Source of the DNA: Fibrobacter succinogenes
GTDB taxonomy: Bacteria > Fibrobacterota > Fibrobacteria > Fibrobacterales > Fibrobacteraceae
Direction of reading: 5' to 3'
Length of the DNA: 64,000 nucleotides
Assembly: GCF_902779965.1 (NCBI RefSeq)
Contig: NZ_CACZDK010000022.1
Span: 45,187-109,186, forward strand
The notes under the pieces: model-generated
What the model saw: only the letters and a program-made list of their open reading frames with translations
Database searches by the model: none
Told to the model about the DNA's origin: nothing
Part shown: in pieces, positions 17,723 through 25,464 of the stretch
Layout: every line of letters begins with the position of its first letter
Position numbering within the stretch: the stretch's first letter is position 1
Translations under genes and position numbers: made by a program

Positions 17723-18559
17723 TTACTTGACGATCGTCCAAGCAGGGGAGTTAATGTTTCTGTAAGCCGTGACGCGGCACGGCTGACCAATAGCCTGAGA
17801 TGCAGCAGCTGTTGCGATAACGAGGAACTGTTCGTTTGTCAGTCCCGGATGTTCTTCGAGAGCGGCGACAGCGGCAATGCCGAGGAACGCCTGGAGCTGC
17901 TTGTTGGTGAATCCCGGATGAACGCTCTTTGCATTCGGATCCCAATCGCAGTGTGCCGGAGCACGAACCGCAGGAGCCGGAGCGGCAGCAGCCGGAGCCG
18001 GTGCAGCCTTCTTCGGAGCAGGAGCCGGAACTTTATCGAAGCCGAGCTTCTTCATGACGAAGCTCATGAGAGAGCAAAGGATCAAGAGGCCAACAATAAC
18101 GGACATCACGACGATGAGACCCGTAGCCTGGAATTCGACGAGCTTGCCAATGGTGAACTTCTGGACTTCACCATGGCACTTGCCACCTTCCATCTTGCCC
18201 TGGCAGTATTCGCTATTGAGCTTAGCCTTTGCAATCGGGAGCACGGCCGTACCGTTAGCATTTTCGACGGAATCGCGAATATCGCGGGCGCGAACGGACT
18301 GTTCGTATGTCTTATAAAGAATGGAATAGCCACCACCGTGAGTTTCCACAATCTGGAAAACAGTAGATTCATCCATCCACTTGAGCTGTTCCTTGATCGG
18401 AGCGGCAATGGAGTCCGGCATCAGAGCAATCTGCTCGTCAAAACGGCCAACCTTTGCAGCCTTAGAAGCAGCAGGTTGAGCTACGATTTCAGACGCGAAG
18501 GCACCGGAAACCGTTGTCACCGCGGCAAAAAGCATAGCTTTCTTTAGTGTATCATTCAT
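17723..18559 (-). CDS. Enlarged OadG-like gamma subunit of the Na+ pump decarboxylase (278 aa)
   Basis: This is the first gene of the decarboxylase operon. A signal-like N-terminus (1-22) precedes a region of about 120 residues with no recognised fold, a single membrane helix (about 147-167), an Ala/Pro-rich linker (178-201), and a C-terminal domain (about 205-278). The C-terminal part contains two similar phrases, HPGFTNKQLQAFLG and HPGLTNEQFLVIAT, suggesting an internal repeat, and ends in RVTAYRNINSPAW. Ordinary OadG subunits are about 80-120 residues: one helix plus a Pro/Ala tail. Position and helix-linker order support a gamma/delta-type assembly subunit; the extra domains are unexplained. 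Confidence 0.72.
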   Translation of the reverse strand: MNDTLKKAMLFAAVTTVSGAFASEIVAQPAASKAAKVGRFDEQIALMPDSIAAPIKEQLKWMDESTVFQIVETHGGGYSILYKTYEQSVRARDIRDSVENANGTAVLPIAKAKLNSEYCQGKMEGGKCHGEVQKFTIGKLVEFQATGLIVVMSVIVGLLILCSLMSFVMKKLGFDKVPAPAPKKAAPAPAAAAPAPAVRAPAHCDWDPNAKSVHPGFTNKQLQAFLGIAAVAALEEHPGLTNEQFLVIATAAASQAIGQPCRVTAYRNINSPAWTIVK

Positions 18560-18863
18560 ATCGGAATGCGTCCATGTTTAATTAAGTGAACTGTTTGATA
18601 AAAATCAACGCGCGAGAATATAGCAATTTTTGATGGGTAGTAGGAAGTAGACGGTAAGAAGTAGGAAGTTAGAAGTAGGCAGAACTTAGTAGGCAGAGCT
18701 TAGTCTTTAGTTACTAGGTACTAGTTAATAGTTACTAGTGAATTTCATCTTAATACATTCTAGCAACTAGTAACTCAGAACTCTTAACTGCCGCAAAGCG
18801 GCCTCAGTAACTAGTAACTTCTAAGTTCTAAGAGCGAAGTGAGCTAAGTTCTAAGTTCTAAAA
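18560..18863. other. Intergenic gap with low-complexity word repeats
   Basis: This 304-base gap lies between the decarboxylase operon start (18559) and the stop of a minus-strand lipoprotein (18864). From about 18640 it is a mosaic of variants of GTAGGAAG, AGAACTTAG, TTACTAGT and TAAGTTC. No ORF or RNA gene was found. The decarboxylase promoter presumably lies in 18560-18640, but I could not identify it with confidence. Confidence 0.6.
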
Positions 18864-21002
18864 TCACATCGTCATGGTGCCAGAAGAAAGGCCCTTCACG
18901 GGCACATAGCGGAGTGTTCCATCGACACCCATAATAACCGCTACACCGGCGAGGTAATTGATCCACTGTTTCGTGTCGAAATAGCGCAAGTTTACCTTTC
19001 CTTCCGTGCAATATGCGGCAAGCGGAACCACGAGCATATCGTGAGAAATCCAGACAGCCACCTTGCCCACGCTTTCGAAGCGCGGCTTGACTACTTCGGT
19101 TATAAATTCCTCGCCACGGGACTTTAACGGATAGAAGGCATCGCTATAGCTTCCTTTATACGCATAAGCCGATGTCACTACCCAGCCACCGCCATCAGAA
19201 TTTTTGTAGTCTTCAAGTTTCGACTCATTTTTCACAAACCAGCTACCATCCAAATCAGGAATCGTATCGCTTACAAGCTGCGCAAATCCTGCTCCAGCCG
19301 CCACATTTTCGCAAGTCTCATAGCTGCGCGTGTAAGTGGAGTTTGCAAAGTAAATATCTTCACCCTTGAACTTTTCGCCCACGGATTGCGATTGTTTCTT
19401 TCCGTTACTCGTCAAGTGACCTGTTTTACCAGTATCATCGGAACGTTCGGCATGGCGCAAAATAAAGATGACCTTTTCACCTACGGCAACCGTCTTCAAG
19501 ACATCGGCAACATCCTCGAATTCAAGGATTTCGCCCGGTTCAGGAACACGCCAAGTCCTTTTGCCCTGGTCATAAATGTATGACTTGTCCTGATTAATCT
19601 TCCCGCTCTTAATTTGTCCATCATAATCGCCGGCACCCAAGCCATACGTATCTTTTTCAAGGTCCGTTGCCACGCGCCAGTTCTTGGTTGTCCTATCGCA
19701 AATAAAACGAATCTTCGGACCATCAGGCTGTTCGTAATAAGAAACAAAATACTGGCTCTGGCTATTGCCCACATGCTTCACTTGACCCGCATTCATCGTG
19801 CCGCAAGTTTCAAAGTTATGAGTCTTCGTCCAGAAATTACGTACATGCTTTTCGAAATTAGGCACATCGCCCAATCGCCAACTTTCCATGTTCTGGCGGA
19901 TTTTTTCAAGGCCACCTTCGGCATCGAGCATCAAAAGTTTATCTGCAAGTTTCGCCTTCGAAGAATTATCGCCCCAGTTGCCATCACCACGAATGTCATC
20001 AGCAACAAAGTCAGCAAACTTGAGCATTTCGCTTACCGAGCCATAGCTCTGCATCATCACAGAAACGGCCAGGAGCGCCGCGCTGTAATCGTCCGAACCG
20101 AACAAGCTAATATCTTCTGCGGACTTGCTCGATGTTGTAGTTGTCTGGCCACCACGGTTCCAACCACCAAAGCCACCATAGCCTCCACCGCCAGAGCTGC
20201 CAAGGCTAATCCCGAAAGACGAAAGCACATCTGTCAACGCACGCCCGCTCTGACTACCGATTGGCTGGTTATTGCCGGAATCTTCCACAAGCTTCATCAC
20301 ACGCGGGGCAGCCATATGCGTAAGCATGTTCACGTTGAATGAATCGCGCTTCGATAAATCGACAACTGCACGAAGCTTCAGCAACGACTGCGAATACGCT
20401 CCTGTGAATTCATCCATGTAAAAACCGTTCGCTTCTACTCTCACATACGGCGAAACAAGATTGACATTTTCAAAATTAAACGAGCCATTCGAAGAGACAA
20501 TGCATGTTTCGTGCGAACGATCAGAATCCGCCAAGCGCTTCATGCTATCCAGCTCAACAATCTTGACCGAAGTCCCGTAACGGAATGGACCCTTTTCTAC
20601 AAAACCCGAAATAGCAACGCCCGCTCTACGGAAATCCGTTGCTTCATCTTCCGTTTCAACGGCAGATTCAACTGGAACAAGAACACCATCATGACAAGTG
20701 AATGTCCCGGTTATAGCCGTATCGTTGAATGGCTTTTGAATTTCAGAAGTATCTTTACCTAATTCTTTACTAGAACTAGAAACTCGATGATGATGTTCCC
20801 TTTGCGAAGAACTGCTCACCGAAGAAGAGCTACTCTTATTATCTTTGGGCGGATTTTCTTTTGGCGGATCCTCATTAGAATCCGAGCTTTCTACTTCCGA
20901 AATCGTCTCGCAATCTTCGCCATCGCACGGAATAGACCCATACTTAACAGAATCGCAAGACGTCAAAACTAGCGCCAATAAAAATAATATCCAAACCCGC
21001 AT
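18864..21002 (-). CDS. Lipoprotein with FISUMP-type stalk and C-terminal histidine-phosphatase domain (712 aa)
   Basis: The lipobox is LVLTSC, with Cys16 lipidated. A Ser-rich linker (about 55-85) leads to the same N-terminal domain as the FISUMP lipoproteins (SGFVEKGPFRYGTS ... LTHMAAPRVMKLVE). A Gly-rich insertion interrupts the helical part. The FWTKTHNFETC middle segment follows. Instead of a FISUMP domain, residues of about 510-712 are a histidine-phosphatase (phosphoglycerate mutase-like) domain: RHAER with catalytic His517, STYTRSYET, and SHD with the second His654. All core residues are present, so an active extracytoplasmic phosphatase is plausible; the substrate is unknown. It is the second gene after 21023-23026, with a 20-base gap. 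Confidence 0.88.
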   Translation of the reverse strand: MRVWILFLLALVLTSCDSVKYGSIPCDGEDCETISEVESSDSNEDPPKENPPKDNKSSSSSVSSSSQREHHHRVSSSSKELGKDTSEIQKPFNDTAITGTFTCHDGVLVPVESAVETEDEATDFRRAGVAISGFVEKGPFRYGTSVKIVELDSMKRLADSDRSHETCIVSSNGSFNFENVNLVSPYVRVEANGFYMDEFTGAYSQSLLKLRAVVDLSKRDSFNVNMLTHMAAPRVMKLVEDSGNNQPIGSQSGRALTDVLSSFGISLGSSGGGGYGGFGGWNRGGQTTTTSSKSAEDISLFGSDDYSAALLAVSVMMQSYGSVSEMLKFADFVADDIRGDGNWGDNSSKAKLADKLLMLDAEGGLEKIRQNMESWRLGDVPNFEKHVRNFWTKTHNFETCGTMNAGQVKHVGNSQSQYFVSYYEQPDGPKIRFICDRTTKNWRVATDLEKDTYGLGAGDYDGQIKSGKINQDKSYIYDQGKRTWRVPEPGEILEFEDVADVLKTVAVGEKVIFILRHAERSDDTGKTGHLTSNGKKQSQSVGEKFKGEDIYFANSTYTRSYETCENVAAGAGFAQLVSDTIPDLDGSWFVKNESKLEDYKNSDGGGWVVTSAYAYKGSYSDAFYPLKSRGEEFITEVVKPRFESVGKVAVWISHDMLVVPLAAYCTEGKVNLRYFDTKQWINYLAGVAVIMGVDGTLRYVPVKGLSSGTMTM

Positions 21003-21022
21003 AAGGTGAATATTAGTAATTT

Positions 21023-23026
21023 CTAATCCGTGAACCCAGACTTGAGGCCACGAATAGCGACATATCGGCGATTTCCCGACTTGTCAATGATAATAGCAAC
21101 TCCGGCCAAGTAGTTAATCCACTTTCCGCCATCGTACTTTTTCAATTCTATCTGCAAATTCGAGCAGTAAGCCACAAGCGGAACCATCAACTTGTCATGC
21201 GAGCTCAAGAGCACAAACTTCTCCTTGGTGTATTTCTTGAGAAGAACATCCTCGATAAGTTCCACGGAGCGTTCAGCGAGATTGTAGTATGCCGCATTAG
21301 CTCCCGTCGAATAAGCACCCGTATAAGCATACTTGGAGGTCACTTCCCAGCCACCGCCACATTCACTCTTAGCCTTTTCAACCTCTTCGCTATTCTTGGT
21401 GTACCAATCGTCGTTCAACTGCGGAATCGTATCGCGCGTATCATAAGATTGGCCACGGCCCTTGGCAATTGACATCACCGTCTGATGGGCGCGCAAAAAT
21501 TCAGAACCGCCAAGAACAAAATCTTCCTTGAATTTTTTCAGTCTAGCACCGACTTCTTCGGACTGTTTTTTACCATTGTCGGTAAGGGTCCCGCTTTTGC
21601 TCGTATCGTCACCGCGTTCCGCATGGCGCAACACAAAAATCACACGTTCATCGTCCTTGATACTTTCATAAACATCTTGGATATCGACAAACGTCTTGGC
21701 ATTTGAAGCAAGGACAAAATAACGGTCTTTTTCAAGAGCGGTCGCCTTACGCCATTCCTTTTTGGTACCATCATACACAAGGATTTCACCCGTGAAAGCA
21801 CCACGACGCACATCGCCATCTTTAGCAGGGGTCGCATCGCCCATAAAGTCCTTCAAGCTATCAGGAATAGCTTTCCATCCCTTTTGCTCATCGCATACAA
21901 AGCGTTCCTTGGACTTCGAAACATCATCGTATTTTGCAGCATAAAACTGGCTCGACTTGTTCTTGACATAGAAAATTTTGCCAGCGGATTCCGCATCGCA
22001 TTCAGGGAATTCCAGTTCTGTCAAATAAAAATTTCTGAGATGCGTTTCAAATTCCGCAGCCTTGCCCATCCGCGATTCAAGCGTCTTGCGAATAGCCGCA
22101 TAGCCATCGTTCAAATCATTCGAAAGCGCCCAATCCGCAATCGAAAAACGAGAAGCCGCATCATCCCATTTACCATCTTTTGAGACATCGGCCAAAACTG
22201 ATTTAAAGAACTTTGCAAAGTCATCGCCAGCACCAGCCTGCAGCAAAACTGTTGCCGCCAAAAGTGCTGCGCCCGATTCGCTAATGTCAGAAACATGAAT
22301 CATTTCGCTAGCATCATAATCAAAAGCTTCTAGATGGAACATGTTCCAAATTTCTTCAGCCGCATTTTTCTTTGCTTTTTCAAAGGAAATTTTTTTCCCG
22401 CTCAAAAGATTTAAAACACGATTGGCTTCAAGAGTCGTTATCATGTTCAAGTTGAAAACTTCTCCAGAAGTCACATCGCCCAAAGCCACCAATGTAAGGC
22501 TAGAATACTTGTCATTCAAAACACTTTTTAGCGAGCCATCTACAGACAATTTCACAAACGGCTGCTGCAACTTAACTTTCTTTATTTCATACGTACCATT
22601 TTTAACTTCACCCGTAAACGAAGTCTTCGTTTCTTTATATGCATCGTCAGGGTTCAACTCCACCATGCTGATTTTCGTACTCTTTGCAAAATAGTCCAGT
22701 GCAATAGCCCCCGACACTGTACCATCTTCAAAAACATAAACAATATCAAGGCCCTCTTCAGGCGGCAACTCAATTTTTATAGAACTCGAAGACGAGACCT
22801 TTCCTTTAACACTACTCGATGAAGATCTCCTATGAGATCGCGAACTCGAAGAAGACTTCGAATCTTCTCTTTTGCTGGACAATTCGGGATTACCTTTCGA
22901 ATCTTCGTTCGGACGACTGACGGAATCATCGCCGCAAGCCACAAGCAGCGAAGCAAAGAAAACAAAAATCCAAATATGGGTGCACAAAGCACGAGCCTGA
23001 AAAACTTTCTGAGAAATAAATCCCAT
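21023..23026 (-). CDS. Lipoprotein with FISUMP-type stalk and C-terminal histidine-phosphatase domain (667 aa)
   Basis: I start this at 23026 (MGFISQKVF) because AAGGGGGC lies just upstream and the signal peptide with lipobox LLVAC then has normal length. An ATG at 23065 would add 13 residues. After a Ser-rich linker comes a diverged version of the shared N-terminal domain (LTLVALGDVTSGEVFNLNMITTLEANRV). The middle segment (FYLTELEFPECD) and a histidine-phosphatase domain follow: RHAER (His468), EFLRAHQT, SHDKLMVPL (His610), with an end (KWINYLAGVAIII) matching the downstream gene. The two phosphatases are paralogues in one operon. No TIGR02147 regulator precedes them. Confidence 0.87.
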   Translation of the reverse strand: MGFISQKVFQARALCTHIWIFVFFASLLVACGDDSVSRPNEDSKGNPELSSKREDSKSSSSSRSHRRSSSSSVKGKVSSSSSIKIELPPEEGLDIVYVFEDGTVSGAIALDYFAKSTKISMVELNPDDAYKETKTSFTGEVKNGTYEIKKVKLQQPFVKLSVDGSLKSVLNDKYSSLTLVALGDVTSGEVFNLNMITTLEANRVLNLLSGKKISFEKAKKNAAEEIWNMFHLEAFDYDASEMIHVSDISESGAALLAATVLLQAGAGDDFAKFFKSVLADVSKDGKWDDAASRFSIADWALSNDLNDGYAAIRKTLESRMGKAAEFETHLRNFYLTELEFPECDAESAGKIFYVKNKSSQFYAAKYDDVSKSKERFVCDEQKGWKAIPDSLKDFMGDATPAKDGDVRRGAFTGEILVYDGTKKEWRKATALEKDRYFVLASNAKTFVDIQDVYESIKDDERVIFVLRHAERGDDTSKSGTLTDNGKKQSEEVGARLKKFKEDFVLGGSEFLRAHQTVMSIAKGRGQSYDTRDTIPQLNDDWYTKNSEEVEKAKSECGGGWEVTSKYAYTGAYSTGANAAYYNLAERSVELIEDVLLKKYTKEKFVLLSSHDKLMVPLVAYCSNLQIELKKYDGGKWINYLAGVAIIIDKSGNRRYVAIRGLKSGFTD

Positions 23027-23130
23027 AAAAGCCCCCTTACATTCAAGTTTTTGCCACTTAAACACCCCATTACAAAGATATAATTAATGTATAAATTTCG
23101 CAACAACAAAAATAAAAAACAGGGCCAAAA

Positions 23131-23152
23131 AAGCGGGTCAATCGGCCCGCTT
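23131..23152 (-). terminator. Rho-independent terminator of the CoA-transferase gene
   Basis: The stem AAGCGGG/CCCGCTT has an 8-base loop and is followed on the minus strand by TTTTTTGG. It lies between the stop at 23178 and the next minus-strand gene. Confidence 0.8.
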
Positions 23153-23177
23153 TAATTGTTTCAATTCTCGCTTTGTA

Positions 23178-24665
23178 CTAAAGCATCTTGCCCGTTTCCA
23201 AAAAACGGGTATGCATTTCGAATGCGCGGGAAAGCGCAAGCGGCAAGTGGATTCCCTTCGCATGCTTGATGCCAAATTCCAAGACATCCGTAAGCTCAGC
23301 GCGGTAATCCGGGTGGGCGCAATTCTTGATAATCAAGCGGGCACGTTCTTCAACCGGCAAGCCGCGCAAATCAGCCAAACCTTGTTCCGTCACAAAAATC
23401 TGAGTGTCGTGATCGGTATGGTCCACATGGCTCACATAAGGCACGATGCTCGAAATTGCACCACCTTTCGCCACAGACGGCGTAAGGAAAAATCCGAGTG
23501 CGCAATGGCGTGCAAAGTCGGCAGAGCCGCCAATGCCGTTCATCATCGCCGAACCGCAAACAAGCGAGCTATTCACGTTGCCAAAGATATCCGCTTCCAA
23601 AGCCGTGTTCATGGAAATCACGCCCAAGCGACGAATCACATCGGGGCTGTTGCTCACCTCTTGCTGACGGATGATAAAATGCTTTTTCCATTCGGTGCTA
23701 TTTTCAACAAATTCTTTTTGGGCAGCCTGCGAAAGCGTAAGCGCCGTTCCAGACGCAATGCCGAGCTTTCCCTTTTTCAAAAGCGGGAGCACGGCTTCCT
23801 GAATCACTTCGGTGTAAAGGTCAATTTGCCCCAGGCGGTCATCATCAGCCATTGCACAGAGCACTGCATTCGCCACCTTACCTACGCCGCTTTGGAAAGC
23901 CAGACCTTTCGGCAAACGACCCGTCGATTCCTCATAACGGATAAAATCTAAAATGCGTTCACCAATGTTCTTGGATATTTCATCCGGCTCTACAAACGGA
24001 GTCACTTCGTCATAGGCTTCGTTTTCGACAATCGCAATAACCTTATTCGGATCAATGCGCACAAATTCTTCGCCCATGCGGTCGCCAGCACTGTAAATCG
24101 CAAGCGGCTTTGCATGCGGCGGAAGTTCCGGGAGAGCATTATCGTGCATGCCCACACAGCTATCACCCAAGCGCGTGTTCAGTTCCAAGATAATCCTTTC
24201 GGCCATATCCAAATAGCAGACAGAATTTCCGCCCGAAGTCGAAAGGCAAACACGACCGTCCGGCAAAATCGCAGAAACTTCTATAATAGCAACCGTTGGC
24301 GCAGGGACGGCTCCGGTACGTACAAGATAACCCATTTTGCCCAAATGAGCGTCAATGTAATGGATGCTACCGTCGTTAATTGCCTTGCGCAAGCTCGGAT
24401 TGGACTGGTAAGGCATGCGAAGCGAAAGTGCCTTAGCGCGAGCAAGAGCGCCATCGCAACTGTCGCCTGTCGAGGCGCCCGCAAAAAGCGTTACCTTAAA
24501 TTCTTTACCTTCTTCGTGAAGTCTTTCGGCGCGAGCCGCAATCGCTAGGGGAACAGCTTTCGGGTATCCAGCTAAAGTAAATCCCGAAACACCCAAAATA
24601 TCCCCATTACGAATCATATCTGCAGCGTCTGCGGCGCTGCATTTCTTAGTTGTAATCCAGGTCAT
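23178..24665 (-). CDS. Acetyl-CoA hydrolase/transferase family protein, probable succinyl-CoA:acetate-type CoA transferase (495 aa)
   Basis: The protein transfers or hydrolyses CoA from acyl-CoA and acts in the cytoplasm. I start it at 24665 (MTWITTKKCSAADAADMI), the family N-terminus. A longer frame to 24962 has non-family sequence lying antisense to gtrA. Family blocks visible are GVSGFTLAGYPKAVP, FAGASTGDSCDG, VAIIEVSAILPDGRVCLS, ENEAYDEVTPF, FQSGVGKVANAV, and C-terminally MNGIGGSADFARHC and VTEQGLADLRGLP. ENEAYDE is near the expected position of the catalytic Glu. In a succinate- and acetate-producing anaerobe such an enzyme could link the two CoA pools (inference). It is divergent from gtrA with only 27 bases between the starts. 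Confidence 0.85.
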   Translation of the reverse strand: MTWITTKKCSAADAADMIRNGDILGVSGFTLAGYPKAVPLAIAARAERLHEEGKEFKVTLFAGASTGDSCDGALARAKALSLRMPYQSNPSLRKAINDGSIHYIDAHLGKMGYLVRTGAVPAPTVAIIEVSAILPDGRVCLSTSGGNSVCYLDMAERIILELNTRLGDSCVGMHDNALPELPPHAKPLAIYSAGDRMGEEFVRIDPNKVIAIVENEAYDEVTPFVEPDEISKNIGERILDFIRYEESTGRLPKGLAFQSGVGKVANAVLCAMADDDRLGQIDLYTEVIQEAVLPLLKKGKLGIASGTALTLSQAAQKEFVENSTEWKKHFIIRQQEVSNSPDVIRRLGVISMNTALEADIFGNVNSSLVCGSAMMNGIGGSADFARHCALGFFLTPSVAKGGAISSIVPYVSHVDHTDHDTQIFVTEQGLADLRGLPVEERARLIIKNCAHPDYRAELTDVLEFGIKHAKGIHLPLALSRAFEMHTRFLETGKML

Positions 24666-24692
24666 GCTGCCAAAAATAGTATTTTTACCGCC

Positions 24693-25109
24693 GTGAAACA
24701 TTTTATCAAGTACAATGCTATCGGCGTAATGAATACCCTGATTACGCTTGCGACTTTCTGGATTCTCCACGAAAACCTGAACTGGGATTATCGACTCGCA
24801 AATTTTCTCGGATTCGTCGTTGGGGGGCTCAACAGTTACATTTGCAACCGCATCTGGAACTTCAAGAGCACAAACAAGAAACGCACTGAAGTCGTCCGCT
24901 TCATTATCGTTTTTCTCTGTTCGTACGGCATAAATTACCTTGTACTCAAAGGCGCAACACACGTTCTCACAACCGCCTCCTGGTGCGCAGGCTTTACCGA
25001 ATTCGTTTCTCAGTTTATGAAGCCGACCACATTCGCAAACCTCATCGCAAACGTAGTCTACGTGCTAGTAAGCTTCACGCTCTACAAGAAATGGGTGTTT
25101 AGGAAGTAG
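24693..25109 (+). CDS. GtrA family membrane protein (138 aa)
   Basis: This is a small inner-membrane protein of the GtrA/DPMS family. Members are thought to help move lipid-linked sugars across the membrane or to accompany glycosyltransferases. Four hydrophobic helices are visible, with family phrases KYNAIGVMNTLITLATFW, ANFLGFVVGGLNSYICNRIWNF and a C-terminal FTLYKKWVFRK. The start is GTG at 24693. It is transcribed away from the CoA-transferase gene with a 27-base gap, so each promoter must overlap the other gene's 5' end or lie in that gap. No glycosyltransferase is adjacent. Confidence 0.88.
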   Translation: MKHFIKYNAIGVMNTLITLATFWILHENLNWDYRLANFLGFVVGGLNSYICNRIWNFKSTNKKRTEVVRFIIVFLCSYGINYLVLKGATHVLTTASWCAGFTEFVSQFMKPTTFANLIANVVYVLVSFTLYKKWVFRK

Positions 25110-25308
25110 TAGGCAGTAGGAAGTGGTTGGTGATTAGGGATTGTCATCCTGGCGCAAGCAATAACCTTACGGCTCGACCAAGACATACAAGTATGATCGC
25201 GGCACTCGCCTTTTAAAGTTGTAACCGACGCTTTATTCTCTCGATGCCATACGACATCTCATTAATTAAAACACCCCACTTTATCTAAATAAATCATTTC
25301 GTGATGAT

Positions 25309-25337
25309 AAAAAGGCGCACGGTTCGTGCGCTTTTTT
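25309..25337. terminator. Bidirectional hairpin terminator
   Basis: The stem GCGCAC/GTGCGC is flanked by A-runs and T-runs (AAAAGG...CTTTTTT). It is the first strong terminator downstream of gtrA on the plus strand. Confidence 0.65.
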
Positions 25338-25411
25338 GTACAGCACTAGAAATGCGCAGCTCGTTCATAGCGGCTTGCGGCATTCTCCAAATACAGATAT
25401 TCATCATACAC

Positions 25412-25442
25412 AAAAAGGGCGTCCTTACGGACGCCCCTTTTT
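25412..25442. terminator. Bidirectional terminator, serves the OmpA gene
   Basis: The stem GGGCGTCC/GGACGCCC has a TTAC loop and is flanked by AAAAA and TTTTT. It lies 22 bases after the stop of the minus-strand ompA-like gene. Confidence 0.8.
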
Positions 25443-25464
25443 AGATCTCAATCAGATTCGAAGA

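Larger units (their letters stand above)
25110..25464. other. Intergenic gap with repeats and two hairpins
   Basis: This 355-base gap lies between convergent gtrA and ompA. It starts with TAGGCAG/TAGGAAG words (25103-25135). A copy of the dispersed element follows (about 25142-25180); its complement reads GAGCCGTAAGGTT...GCTTGCGCCAGGATG and recurs at about 59800. Two terminator hairpins come next. No gene is supported here. Confidence 0.6.

Noticed and set aside
24666..24962. A 99-residue N-terminal extension of the CoA transferase.
   Set aside because: The extension is antisense to gtrA and has no family similarity; the family N-terminus begins at 24665.
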